A stretch of 64,000 nt of DNA, taken from contig JAYJMM010000112.1 of assembly GCA_037349105.1 (NCBI GenBank), forward strand, positions 1,798,001 to 1,862,000, read 5' to 3'. Made by a program: the position numbers and the translations under genes. The notes under the pieces are model-generated. The model was not told the origin of the DNA, did no database searches, and was given only the letters and a program-made list of their open reading frames with translations. The stretch comes from Limnomonas spitsbergensis. Its lineage: Eukaryota > Chlorophyta > Chlorophyceae > Chlamydomonadales. Shown here in pieces: positions 11,201-23,300 of this stretch (position 1 is the stretch's first letter; each line of letters begins with the position of its first letter).

Positions 11201-14105
11201 CCTTCCCTGAGGCCCTCTCGCACCTCCTCCGAGGGTTGTGCAGACTGCGGGCAAGGGCAAAAATGGAAGTATAAGAATGGGTACAGGTTGCATATGGTTG
11301 TAGTGAGCCAGGGGCCCTAAGCTCCTACCACACCTCCTCCGAGGGTTGTGCAGACTGTGGGCAGGGGCAAAAGAGTAGAGGTAAACAAATGGGTGCAGGT
11401 TGCTTATGGCTGTGGTTTCCCTGGGGATTGAGGCCCTCCTGCACCTCCTCCGAGAGTTGTGCAGGCTGCGGGCAGAGTGGCATAAAAAAATGTGAAAGCA
11501 AATGAGTGAGGTTGCTTATAATTGTGACCAGCCAGGGGGCTTCCAGCCCCAACATTCCATAGGCCAGGATGCAGCTGAATCGTTGCTGAAGAGCTGGAAA
11601 AAAACACCTCGACTCTCCGCCCATCCTGATTCTGTACCGTTGCTGGAAGAGCTACTAAATAAGCACCTCGACTCTCCGCCCATCCTGATTCTGTACCGTT
11701 GCTGGAAGAGCTACTAAATAAGCACCTCGACTCTCCGCCCATCCTGATTCTGTACCGTTGCTGGAAGAGCTACTAAATAAGCACCTCGACTCTCCGCCCA
11801 TCCTGATTCTGTACCGTTGCTGGAAGAGCTACTAAATAAGCACCTCGACTCTCCGCCCATCCTGATTCTGTACCGAAGCTGGAAGAGCTACTAAATAAGC
11901 ACCTCGACTCTCCGCCCATCCTGATTCTGTACCGAAGCTGGAAGAGCTACTAAATAAGCACCTCGACTCTCCGCCCATCCTGATTCTGTACCGAAGCTGG
12001 AAGAGCTACTAAATAAGCACCTCGACTCTCCGCCCATCCTGATTCTGTACCGAAGCTGGAAGAGCTACTAAATAAGCACCTCGACTCTCCGCCCATCCTA
12101 AATTGTAGCTGAGTGGTAAACAACAAACACCTCCACTCACCGCCCATCCGTGCTTTGCTTTCTCCACGCCCTTCATCTTGGCTTTCACCAACGCCTTTGC
12201 TCTCAAATCATCCTGTGGCATGAAAGCAGCGGCGGGTTACTCTGATTATTTCAGGGTGATTCAGCTACATTTGAGGTACATCACGATGTTGGTTGCCCAT
12301 GTCCATTTCATAGGGTGATTCATCTTGACTTCAGCTACATCATGATGATGGTCTACAGCATCTTTTTCATGGGGTGATTTAGCTACAATTCAGCTACATG
12401 ACCATGTTGGTCTCCAGAGTCCATTTCATTGGGTGATTCAGCTACAATCTAGCTACATCACAATGTTGATCTCAAGTGTGTATTTCATAGGGCGATTCAG
12501 CTACATCTCAGCTACATCACCGCCCAAAGCTGGAGGGTCCAGGTACCGCAAACCCTGCTGCTTAGTCTGCCAGTCGAAGGCTGGTCAAGGTTAAGTTAGT
12601 GAATCCTCTTGGCCCAGTGGTGGCTGGGTAGCCTTTTGCCCGCCTGAGACAGCCGGGTGCGCACTAAAATCTGCCTTGCCAGCCACTGGGTAAACGTTCA
12701 GGGTTTTAGGGTGCAGGGTTCAGGCTTTTAGGGTTCAGGCTTTCAGGGTTCAGGGTTTTCAAGTCTGCTACACTACTAGCCACTGGCTACCGCTAGTTGT
12801 GTCAGCGCTAGGGAAACATTCGCAACTCTGACAACGCGGATGATCCGCCATGACCTAATCCCAAGTCATCATGCATGCTGCCAAGTTACCGGTAGCAATC
12901 GCAGCATAAATCGGCAAGGCCATCCATGCATCGAGGCCATGTGCTGCTTGAGCTGGACCAGTACGAGCACTGCCTGTTTGACAGAGCGCCCCTCTGCCCC
13001 ATTAGCACCCCCTCTTCACATCCTCCAGGTAGTGCCAACACCGGCTGTGAGTCAGGGCGTTTCATCTCAGCTCCAGCTGCATCACTGTCTGTGACTGAGG
13101 GGCTTAGCAGTGCTGTAGGACGGCAGTAGGGTCCGCTGCAGTGGGGCTGGAGCCCTACTTGAGCCACCCCTACTGCAGCATGTGTGTGTTGGGGGGGGGT
13201 AGCCGGCAAGGGTGTGTCCCCATCTGCCAAAGGGGACCTGCGGCCTGCCAAAGGGGACACTGGTGCACACACTGAACACATCATCGAACGCAAGACTGTC
13301 TGGTGAAAACCCTGAACCCTGAACCTGTAACTCTAGGTGGGTCAGAGACCTGTGTGTGGTACAAAGCACAATTTCTCTTTTTTTTGTACCAGATTTCTAC
13401 AAAACACCAATGGCACCAGATCCTATGAAAAAAGCATAAAATAGTACAAATATACGGTCGCCAAAGTTTCTCACCCCCATTTGCCTGGCCAGATGCTCCA
13501 TCTCCTTCTCATCCTCAACTTGTTTTTCATTCTGTGCAGTGCACACAAGCAGCAGGGAGGGTGGTCGCTTATGGTGCGTTTCGGCTTCATTTCCAATGAC
13601 AGTCAGGTCTACCGCCGGCAGGGCTTCGTGCAGCAAGCCTTTTTGCTTCAAGCATCAACCTTAAACCCTTAACCGAAACCTTACACCATGAAACACCGAC
13701 CTTAAGCCGGATAAGCCTTGGTCCGAATCAGCCCAGTCGTGGCCACCCGATAGGCCCTCAAATACCGTTTTGTTGAGCACTGAAACAAAATCTGGCAATC
13801 ATCAAAACGCATGGCCAGCACAAGCGCCCTACAGCCCTCCAGCAGAAGCCCATGCCTTCAAATCCAGCCCATGCCAGGATTGTCTTCCAGCCCTCCGGCC
13901 CTCCCTCGCACCATGGTAATCAGGTGAGCATGCGTCTCAAACGACTTTGCCTCCAACCCGGCGTCCGCAAGCGCCTCCCATCTCTGGTCGGGTTTGAACT
14001 TTTGAGGCAGCGCTCTCCTCGTCCTCCTGGCGTCCTTGATCATCTGCAGCGTGTCCTCTGGAGCCGCCAAGGACATGTCCACATCCGCATTCAGGAAGCT
14101 GGACG
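8246..14105 (-). CDS. Gene C: C-terminal six exons of an unknown protein
   Basis: Minus-strand exons, in transcription order with phases that agree: 14105-13912 (enters phase 1, leaves 0), 13531-13475 (0 to 0), 12212-12141 (0 to 0), 11244-11160 (0 to 1), 9910-9748 (1 to 2) and 8453-8246 (stop TGA at 8248-8246). Donors are GTGCGA, GTGAGA, GTGAGT, GTCGGT and GTGTGA; each acceptor is an AG, mostly CAG. The joined part is about 258 aa: a charged helical start (around PEDTLQMIKDARRTRRALPQ), two short Lys/Glu-rich exons, an Ala-rich stretch, and a Ser/Thr/Lys-rich C-terminus ending SLADVLD. I recognise no domain. The 5' exons lie upstream of 14105 and were not found; they should be before 16541, where gene B ends on the same strand. 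Five of the six exons have tandem copies of one edge in the flanking non-coding DNA. An RNA alignment would settle the model. Confidence 0.65.
9600..10400. repeat. Tandem copies of gene C exon 9910-9748 edges
   Basis: The acceptor and first roughly 55 coding bases of the exon (minus strand GATCAGATCCCGCCGTTGTG and onward) are repeated at about 10010-10075 and 10150-10220, with shorter remnants near 10230-10400. The unit is about 128 bp and the spacers contain AAACCCTAAACCC. A copy of the exon's 3' half lies at about 9600-9700. Confidence 0.75.
11195..11540. repeat. Tandem copies of gene C exon 11244-11160 acceptor side
   Basis: Three units of about 110 bp contain CACCTCCTCCGAG on the plus strand, starting at 11221, 11331 and 11442. 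The first is the real exon. The other two are decayed copies of its first codons and polypyrimidine/CAG acceptor (translating to variants of SAQPSEEV). Confidence 0.7.
11608..12101. repeat. 59-bp minisatellite, about 8.4 copies, derived from a splice donor
   Basis: Unit starts at 11608, 11667, 11726 and so on, exactly 59 bp apart, to 12080. The first four copies carry CCGTTGCTGG and the later ones CCGAAGCTGG. On the minus strand each unit contains GGATGGGCGGAGAGT, a variant of the gene C donor at 12141 (GGATGGGCG, then GTGAGT). Confidence 0.85.
12246..12521. repeat. Degenerate repeat of about 60 bp with GATTCAGCTACA
   Basis: About five diverged copies containing TTTCATAGGGTGATTCAGCT and AGCTACATCA. 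The AGCTACA word recurs in arrays and dispersed repeats across the window. Confidence 0.6.
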
Positions 14106-14109
14106 CTGT

Positions 14110-14600
14110 GTCAGCGGAGAGTGAGAGCAAGAGTGAGAGCAAGAGTGAGAGCAAGAGTGAGTGGAGAGTGAGAGCAAGAGTGGATGGAGAGGGAGAGCAA
14201 GAGTGAGAGCGAGGGTGAGTGGAGAGTGAGAGCAAGAGTGAGAGCAAGAGAATAAACAAGAGTTGTAGAAAGAGTGGAGGCAAGAGTGAATGGAGAGTGA
14301 GAGCAAGAGTAGGTAGAGAGTGAGAACAAGAGTGGGGGCAATAGTCGGTGCAAGAGTGAGAGCAAAAGTGAGTGGAGAGTGAGAGCAAGATTGAGAGTGA
14401 GAGCACGAGTGAGAGTGAGGTGGCATCAGTATATCGATGTCCGCAGTGAGGAGATGTGTGCTGTGAGATTGAAGAGTGGCAGCTAAGCAGACAGCAAGAG
14501 TGAGAGGAAGAGTGAAAGGTGGCATGGACACATTCATGTCCACATTGAGGAAGCTTGACAGTGTGAGTGTGAGAGTGAGGGGTGGCATCATAGCAGAGGA
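14110..14600. repeat. GAGAGCAAGAGT low-complexity array between exon-edge copies
   Basis: Purine-rich 12- to 18-bp units (GAGTGAGAGCAAGA) fill 14115-14425. Decayed copies of the start of exon 14105-13912 (minus strand AGCTTCCTCAATGTGGACAT) flank it near 14430-14450 and 14530-14570. The array gives long spurious open frames. Confidence 0.7.
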
Positions 14601-14616
14601 CAGTGGGAGGTGGCAT

Positions 14617-16175
14617 CGGGGCCGTTAGGGTTCATGACTCATCAGAGCAGATGAGTAAGCGCTCCTGACACACCAGGGCAACTGAGTCAGGGTTCATGAG
14701 TCATGACACATCAGGGCACAGATATGATTCAATGATCATGACTCATCAGGGCATAGATGAGCCAATGCTCATGAGTCATGAATAAACATATCAGATGAGT
14801 CAGGGATCATGACACATCAGAGCAGGTTATTTAAGGCTCATGGCTCATGCGCATGGGCGGATCTTCAACAGGAAGTGTGGCACTGGTGGTTTACTCATCA
14901 GAAGCTCATTGAGGTTCTTGGAATGGAGGACACATGAGCAAGCAGCGCACATGGGCATGAATCTCCAGCTATGAAGTGCACATGACCTGATCCTTTAACT
15001 GAGGGCAAATGGGCATGCAGCGTTTTCCTGGAACACCCATGACATGATCATGCAGGCACTTGCTCCGCCCCACCCAATCCACGAGCGGGCCATGCACCCT
15101 GGCGCAGTAAGCGCAACCCGCTAGTCAGCTGGCTGAAGTGCTTTGCTCGGACATGAAAGGTAACGAGTGAGCCATGAGGTCAGCTTGCACGATTTACGAT
15201 GTTGCCCTATGGCAGTTTTGCATGATCCTCTTTGTTTGCGAACCAAGGCGGACAGAGGCTGGCAACGCGTTTTATTCTCATTGTCGGTATACAAAGCTAC
15301 ACCACAACTGAGCATCCAGGCAGCTAGCGGCCGGGAACCCTACAGTCGACTCCCTGAAGCAGCCGTTGCAACAGCGGCATATGGCTGTTATATCAGCTCA
15401 CCTATATCCATCATTTTACTCGAAAACAATGTCATCTGCTGGACATTCTGAAGGCCGGCCAAGTAAAAGCGGCAGTGACAAACGGAGAAGCCTGCCGAAT
15501 GAACCACGCACTGCCTCTATGTCGTTGACGATGTTAGGTGCAGGGAGAAGCACTGGTATCTAACAGACAGTGCAGGCAATGGCTAAAAAAACTGGTGACA
15601 GGGCTGCAAGAGATGGGAGTCTGGACTGCAAGTTCGAAAGTGCCGGTTTTACAGCAGTTAATATGGGATTCCGCAAAACGAGGCACTGAGGAAGAAAACA
15701 GTTGAGGTCAACAGACAAACAACACTAGTCGCTTTGGACAGTCTCCCTGGTGAGTGGTGATGGTACTGTCAAATGATACAAATACGGATTCGCCATACAA
15801 GTACGGTTCGCCAAACCAGATACGGTTCGCCAGCCAGAAAACCGTACGTCCTGACAGCCGTCATCAGTCACAGCACGCATTCCTCAGGGGCGATACAGCT
15901 ACGCTAACCCGGCCCTGTTGACCTTCTCCGAGCAATCCAAAGTTCTTGATTTTTTTATTCATTTTATTCACGTGCATCTTGCCATCATAACATCAGATGG
16001 CAACGAGACAGCAGTACATTTCGCATTTACGCCCCGTTCATCAATCCAGAGAAAATCGCGACCCGCGTGCAGAGATCTCCACCCTCGCGTGTTTCCCCCC
16101 TTATGCAACACGTGCGATTGCGATTCGTGCATCAGTCACACCATTCCCAAACACCTGTCACAGCTGCAGCATGCA
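14617..16175. other. Intergenic or missing 5' exons of gene C; no model
   Basis: Contains repeated GAGTCATGA/CATCAGGGCA words (14640-14840) and a short repeat of TACGGTTCGCCA (15780-15840). The minus strand around 15440-15550 has a short open stretch that might be an upstream exon of gene C, but no splice sites convinced me. Confidence 0.3.
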
Positions 16176-16362
16176 CAGCGCAAACCCTAGCGCTTGCAAC
16201 ACCGCGCAAACCCTAGCGCTTGCAACACCGCGCAAACCCTAGCGCTTGCAACACCGCGCAAACCCTAGCGCTTACAACACAGCGCAAACCCTAGCGCTTG
16301 CAACACCACGCAAACCCTAGCGCTTGCAACACAGCGCAAACCCTAGCGCTTGCAACACAGCC
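16176..16362. repeat. 26-bp minisatellite, about 7 copies
   Basis: Unit contains GCGCAAACCCTAGCGCTTGC; the embedded AAACCCTA is telomere-like. It lies just beyond the 3' end of gene B. Confidence 0.85.
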
Positions 16363-16540
16363 GCGTCACCTGGCCAGAGCGCCTAAGTGCTGCACATCGC
16401 CACAAAGCCTTCGCCAACGTGCATCTCAAGTTCTCAACCCGTCGCCCCAGCAGGTTCCCACCAACTCGCCCTGATGAATTTATGAATCCCCTCTACGAAC
16501 TCGCTGTCCAGCTGTTTAGCTCACAACCATAATTTGAACT

Positions 16541-19500
16541 TCAGCTCGGCGCCTCTTTAGGCACCACATCTGCATCTTCCACCCTTCCACCCTGCAGCTC
16601 CTCCTCGACCTCGCTGCCCAGCCGCCTAGCTTGCAGGTACATTTGCTTCAGGTGCAGCCGGTGCAGCAGCTCCTGCTCCTCCTCGACCACCTGGAAAGGG
16701 AGGAACACAGCTCCAAGCTGGAACAGAAGGGGCATGCCGCAGGAAGGGGCGCAGCAGATCCTGCTCCTCTACCACTAACTAGACAGGGGGAAGCTACAAC
16801 ACTCAGACATAGCACGCGGGTTTAAGGTTTAGGGTTCTTTAAACCTAGCCCCACAATTTCATCAACTAGTGCCAGCCTGGAACAACGGTCGCACACACAA
16901 GTCACGACATGCATAGCGCATGCGGGTACAACGTTCAGGAATTAAAATGGCAACCCTGGCGGCCTAACGCTACAACATCAACTATTGCCAGCCTGCCATG
17001 CTTGAACAACGGCCGCACTAACAATTCATGACATGCATAGCGAGTGAGCTCAAGGTGAAGGGATTAAAATGGTAACCCTGACGGCCTGAACCCTACAACA
17101 TCAACTACTGTCAGCCAACAGTCACACCCACGTGTCAAGACTCGCATAGTAGTGCATGTCGGGGAAACAAGTCGGAGAGAAAGCCTTTCAGTCCTGCCTT
17201 TAATGCAACCCATGGGCGGGATTGCGCAGTTTCCTTATTGTATCTGTACTGTGTCTGTACTGCATCTGTAGTTCTGTACTGTACATGTACTATACAGTAT
17301 GTACGGGTACTGCATCTGTAGTTCTGTACTGTACATGTACTATACAGTATGTACGGGTACTGCATCTGTAGTTCTGTACTGTACATGTACTATACAGTAT
17401 GTACGGGTACTGCATCTGTAGTTCTGTACTGTACATGTACTATACAGTATGTACGGGTACTGCATCTGTAGTTCTGTACTGTACATGTACTATACAGTAT
17501 GTACGGGTACTGTATCTGTACTGAATCTGTACTGTATGTGCTGTATCTTCACTGCATTGACACGGTGGCTCTAAACTTGTAAATTAGCATATAATGCCCC
17601 ATAGATGCCCTAAAAGGCTGGAGATAATTGCACGCTACCACTCTACGGGCTGACCGTCAAAAGGCAATGCACGAGGGAACAAGAGACCTGCTCGCACACA
17701 GGGAAAAGGTGATGTGCTGCTCACCTGCATGGCCCTACTTAGGGGTTTATAATCCCTGAACCCTAAACCCAAAACTTGCTTGCACACAGGAAAAGGTGAG
17801 TTGCCGCTCACCTGCATGGCCCTCCGCGTGGAGACCGTCTCCTCCTCCACCTCGCCGGCAATCTGCTGCAGCTCCCCCAGCGCACCCAGCAGGTCGCCCA
17901 GGTCTGCCTCGTGCCGCTCCCGCCGCCCAGCCTCAGCCTGATGCCGGGTGATGATCACTGCCTGCAGAGGGGGCAGAAAAGAGGTTTGCTGCTTTGTCTT
18001 TACAGAAAATGCAAAAACTGCCGTCCCTCTTAATTAACGTTGCTTAGGGATTCAGTTAAGTACAAACTACTATCGTCATGTCAATGCCAGTTTCAGCAGG
18101 AAATCAAGAGTTTGTGTCCATGTTTTGGCCCCAGGAGTGCATGAAATAGCCAATTAATTCAAACCCTACAGAAGGGAATTTATATCTACGGGTAAACATT
18201 TCCCCCCTTTTTTAACACGACAGTCGCTTCAACATGGGAAAAGTCTTGTCAACTGTCGAAGTGTGCAACGGTTGATTTATTACATCCATAACCGGTGTGA
18301 CAAAAACAGTTTGAAAATCCACTTTTATTGCAAGAGTCGTCAGACCTGCTGCGCGGCCTCCATACGCGACACAGCGGCAGACAGCCCAGACATCTCGTCC
18401 ACCCAAGCGCCGATCATAAACGAGCGGTCGACGTCCCGTGCCGTCTCAATCCCCGTGCCAGCCGCCGTCCCCGCCCCATACGGGCCTGCGCCGCCACCAC
18501 CACCGGAGCCGCTATCACCGCCATCGCTCGCCTCGTCCCCGCTATCGATGACAGCCCGCGAGGCCCGAGTGGAGGTCAGAAGCTGCAGCACCTCCCTCGG
18601 CGCCGAACGGCGACCCCGCTCGCCCTCCAAGACGCCCCGCCGGGTCGACCCGACAGCAGCGCCAGGGGTTACCTCCGCCCGGGTGGTCGGAGGCAGCCTC
18701 GCAGCAACCAGCAGCGCCAGCTCGTGCGTGGGGTCCCCACCTGCTGCCGTCCTACGGGATGACAAGCTCCACCGCTGCTGCTGCTGCTGCGGGGCGAGCG
18801 ACATGGCTGCGGCACGCTGCCCAGCCAGCTGCTGCTGCCTCAGCTGCTGCACCTCTTCCAGCTTGTGCAACTCGGCGTACCCGAGCGCGCCGGGCTGCAT
18901 CACCTCCTGGGCACTCGGAGTCAGCTGCCCGGCAGCTGCCGCCGTGCCGCCTGCCCAGGTCAGAAGCTGCCCCTGACGTGCAGCGGTTGCGCCCAGTGCT
19001 CCGGAACCATACTCCGCAGGGTCGGGCTGCTGCTGCTGCTGAGTCAGGTGCGGGGCCGCCTGTACTGACCTGTTGTACTTGAGGCCCGGAGGCAGGCCCG
19101 CGAGCATCTGGGCCTGCATCAAGACCTCCATAGCGTCCTCTGGGTCCTGGTCGCGATCCTGGTCAACAGTGCCGTCCTCCCACCGAACGTTATTCCTTCC
19201 GCTGCCTCTCGTGCTCTGTTGCTGTTGCTGCCCCTGATACTGACCCTGCTGCTGCCCGCGCTGCTGTTGCCCCTGCTGCTGTTGCGATTGCTGCTGCTGC
19301 TGCCACTGCTGCCTTGTCGCTGTCGGACGGTCCTCTAGGGAGGGGTCGCTGTGTGGGCCAGCCTGCGTGATGTCCAGCACCTGGGCAGACAGGGAGAGGA
19401 AGAGCGAAGGAACACGAGGGAGGGAAGAAGGATGGGAGAAGTAAGTAGGGGGCAGAAGGGAGGGAAGGAGAATGGGAAAAGCAAGGAGGGGGCAGAAGGT

Positions 19501-20360
19501 AGGGAAGGAGAGTGGAAAAAGTAAGGAGGGGGCAGAAGGTAGGGAAGGAGAGTGGAAAAAGTAAGGAGGGGGCAGAAGGTAGGGAAGGAGAGTGGAAAAA
19601 GTAAGGAGGGGGCAGAAGGTAGGGAAGGAGAGTGGAAAAAGTAAGGAGGGGGCAGAAGGTAGGGAAGGAGAGTGGAAAAAGTAAGGAGGGGGCAGAAGGG
19701 AGGGAAGGAGAGTGGAAACAGTAAGGAGGGGGCAGAAGGGAGGGAAGGAGAATGGGAGAAGTAAGGAGGCAGAAGGGAGGGAAGGAGAGTGAGAGAAGTG
19801 AGGAGGGGGCACGAGGAAGGGAAGGAGAATGGGAGAAGTAAGGAGGCAGAAGGGAGGGAAGGAGAGTGGGAGAAGTGAGGAGGGGGCACGAGGAAGGGAA
19901 GGAGAATGGGAGAAGTAAGGAGGCAGAAGGGGAGGGAAGGAGGGGGGAAGGGAGGGAAGGAAGTTGCTTCAGGCCACATCCGTTGATCCATTACCCTCAA
20001 ACAAAGCCTCATTCTTGTCTGCCCTGCTGACCCTAACCCCCCCCTAGACCCTTGTCCGTCTAACTGCCCCTAAACCCTTGTCTGTCCCGCGGACCCTGAA
20101 CCCCCAAAAACCTGAACCCCTGAAGCCCTTGTCTGTCCCGCTGACCCTAACCCCCCAAACCCTTGCCTTTCTCGCGGACCATAACCCCCAAACCCTTGTC
20201 TGTCCTGCTGCCCCCAAACCCTTGTCTGCCCCGCTGACCTGGAGGAATGCCGGACCTCTCCCGCGAGGCACACCAGGGTTTGGCAGCACACTCGGCTGAA
20301 ACCTCACGGTGCCGCCACCAGACGAGGTGGAGTGCAAGTCAGTCAGAAAGAAGCCCCTGG

Positions 20361-20391
<31 letters not shown>

Positions 20392-23300
20392 AGCAGGAGC
20401 AGCAGCGGGGGCTGCGGCGGGGGCAGAGGTCCCAGCTCCGCCCCCTCCTTCTCCGCCGCGCCCGTTGATTTGCCAGTCATTTGTAAGGGCCTGCCCCTCC
20501 TGGACGTATTCGGCTCCGATGGGGGCCTGGCTTACCCACCTCCGCCGCGGCTGCTGCTGTTGCGGAGGCATAAAGTCTGTTCCCTGTTGCTGGTGTTGCT
20601 GCTGCTGCTGCTGCTGCGGGTACTGATGTTGCTGGTACTGCTGCTGTTGGTACTGGTTCTGCTGCTGCGGCATACCATCGGCCCACTGCCGCCTCTCCGG
20701 CGGCGGCAGGACCCCATCGGCGCTGCTCGTAGCCTGCTGCTGCTGGTGTTGCAACTGTTGCTGATGGTGTTGCGGCTGTTGCTGCTGGTGTTGCGACTGT
20801 TGCTGCTGCTGCTGTCGTTGTGACTCGTAGGTCGGGGGCAAGGGCAGCATAGCGGCAGCGTTGTCCATGTCGTCGGGCGAAGCGTTAATGACTCCTCCGC
20901 TTTCCTTGAAGGCATTGAGGATCAGTCGGCTCAGCTCCGCAGCCATGGTCTCGTGTGGGTCCTGGGCAGCAACAGCAGCTGCCACAGCAGCAGCAGATGT
21001 GGCGGCTGCAGTGGCTGTTGCTGTGGCAGTACTGGCGGTTGCAGTACTGGAGTCAGAGGGTGCGGTAGTTGTGGCCGTGTTGGCTGCAGCTGTGGATGCA
21101 GGGTTGGCGGTAGTTGTTGTGGCGGCGGCAATGGCAGCTGCTGCGGACGAGGGGGTGGTGGGGGTGGTGGGGTTGGTCGAGGTTGATGACGGGGAGGGCA
21201 GGGCTCCTTCAGAAGGCGCTGCATGCGCCTTGGGCTGCTGGTTAGTGGTGGCTGGAAGGGCCGGGCCGGATGCGGGAGACACTGGAGGAGGGGAAACAGA
21301 AGGCAGCGGGCCAGCAGCTGGGACGGGGTAAGCAGGGGGGTGTAATACTGGAGCAATTGGATCTGCAGAATCAGCAGCTGGATCAACAGGATCAGCAGCT
21401 GGATCAGCAGAACCGGGAGCTGGATCAGCAGGCCCTGCTCCACCTGCCGGCACTCTGGTCAGGGATGAGGCAGGCCCTGCAGGTGCGGAAGCTGTCGCAG
21501 GATCTGCGGAAGCTGTTGCAGGATCCGCAGAAGCTGCCGCAGGATCCGCGGAAGCTGTTATGTCCAGGATCTGCAGCGCACCCGATGCGGAGCTCAGCGT
21601 CAGGTGCGTACAGAAGATCTGGATCTGCTGAGGGATCTGGATCTGCTGAGGTGGAACCGGTGAGAGCGACGCTGCTAAGGCTGCTGCTGCTGCGGAGGCT
21701 TTGGCTGCCGGAAGGTTGGTAAACTCTCCAGCCGGTAGTCCATCTGCCAGTTCTGCGCCACCCGCTGCGCTTTGGATCTCCATGTCGATGCCAAAGGGGG
21801 GTGACAGCGGCGCCATCGTTGCTTTTGCGGCAGCGTCGTTGGCTGCTGTTGCTGTTGCTCCTGTGATGGCTGTTGTTGTTGTTGCAGTTGTTGCGGTTGT
21901 TCCTGCGAGGCCAGCGATGTCCGGTGCCCCGGCCACAGTCGAAGCTGCTGCGTTCCGCCCGGCAGCAGCAGCAGCGGCAACCCCACCTGCAGGCATCCCC
22001 CGCTGCCCAGGCTGCAGCGCACCCGTCGCCGCAGCGGCGACGAGATCCCCTTCTGAGGTGTCAACAGCGCGGCGCCCTGGATCCTGCGACACGCCATGCT
22101 GCGCCGAGGAGGCGTCAAAGGCAGCGGGGCAGTGCTCCACAGACCCAGGCGCGGTGGGAAGCAGCGCTGCTTGGCCAGGCCGCACCCCTAGAGCCGGCTG
22201 TGACGGGGATGCAGCGTCACTTTTCTCAGCAGAAGCAGAAGCAGGACTGGTGGGGAAGAGGCGGTGCAGAAGCCTGTCGGCCGCTGCCTGAGTGCGCTGG
22301 CTGTGCAGCATTTCGGACATGGCCAGGTTGGGAGACGGGCCGGAGGAGGGTGCGGGGGGCGGCAAGACAGGCCTCGGGGCAGACAGGACCGGAACCTCCC
22401 CCGGCACCGTCAGGCCCTCCGCGGCTTCCAGCAGCAGCAGCAGCGGCGTCTCATGAGCCGCAAATGGCAGGCCTAGGTCTGACGCTGGCTGCAGATCTAG
22501 CGAGGAGGCGGTTCCGGAGCTTAGACTGGGCATCGGAGCCATCCCCTGCAAAGTTAGGAGCTGCGAGCCTGTCGCTGCCTCTGCCGTCGCCGGCGGGCCT
22601 CCAACCTGCACCTGGCCTTGGACACCCAGCTGGGGGTCAGCAGGGAGGGCATGTCCAGCTGGCGCTGGCGGCCGACCAGATGCCGCCACAGCTGCCTCTC
22701 CCGCGGCCCTCTCGCTGTAGAGTGGCGCTGAGAAGGCCTCCATGCCGTCAATGAGGCGCTGCCCCGCCAGCCGCCCTAAACCCGCACCCAAGCCAGCGCG
22801 GGAGGCAGGGAGGCCTACCCCTTCCAGAGAAGCATCCACAGGAACAGCAGCAGAAGCAGCAGCAGAAGCTGCTGCAGTTGCTGTGGATGCAGTGCTCAGA
22901 ACGTTGCCGGCCGCCGTAGCGGTAGTAGTATCAGCCGGGGCATCCCCGCCGAACCGGCTGTCTGGCAGCATCAGCCCGCGTAGCCGGTCTGTCCCGCCGC
23001 CAGACATGTCCTCCTCGCGGCCGCCCTGTGCCGCCGGAGCCGCCACCCCGCTAGTCTCTCTGCCTAGGAGCGATGGTGGCAGGGCAGTGCCCAGACGCTG
23101 CTGCTGCAGATGCTGCTGGTGTTGCAACTGCTGTGGGTTTTGCGGCACCTGTTGCGGATGTTGCTGCAGCTGCTGCTGCAGTTGCTGCGAGTGTGGCTGC
23201 AGCTGTTGCAGATGTTGCGGGTGTTGCTGTTGTTGCTGCCCAGGAAGGTTGTTTGCAAAAGTGAGCATCATTGGCGACTGAGGAGAATGTATCATGGCCC

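Noticed and set aside
13858..14616. 252-codon minus frame as a single gene
   Set aside because: Only the last part (14105-13912) looks coding; the rest is the GAGAGCAAGAGT array read through.
19335..20012. Minus-strand Pro/Ser/Leu repeat frame upstream of exon 13
   Set aside because: Translation of the 40-bp intronic pyrimidine array; the in-phase acceptor at 19381 places it in the intron.
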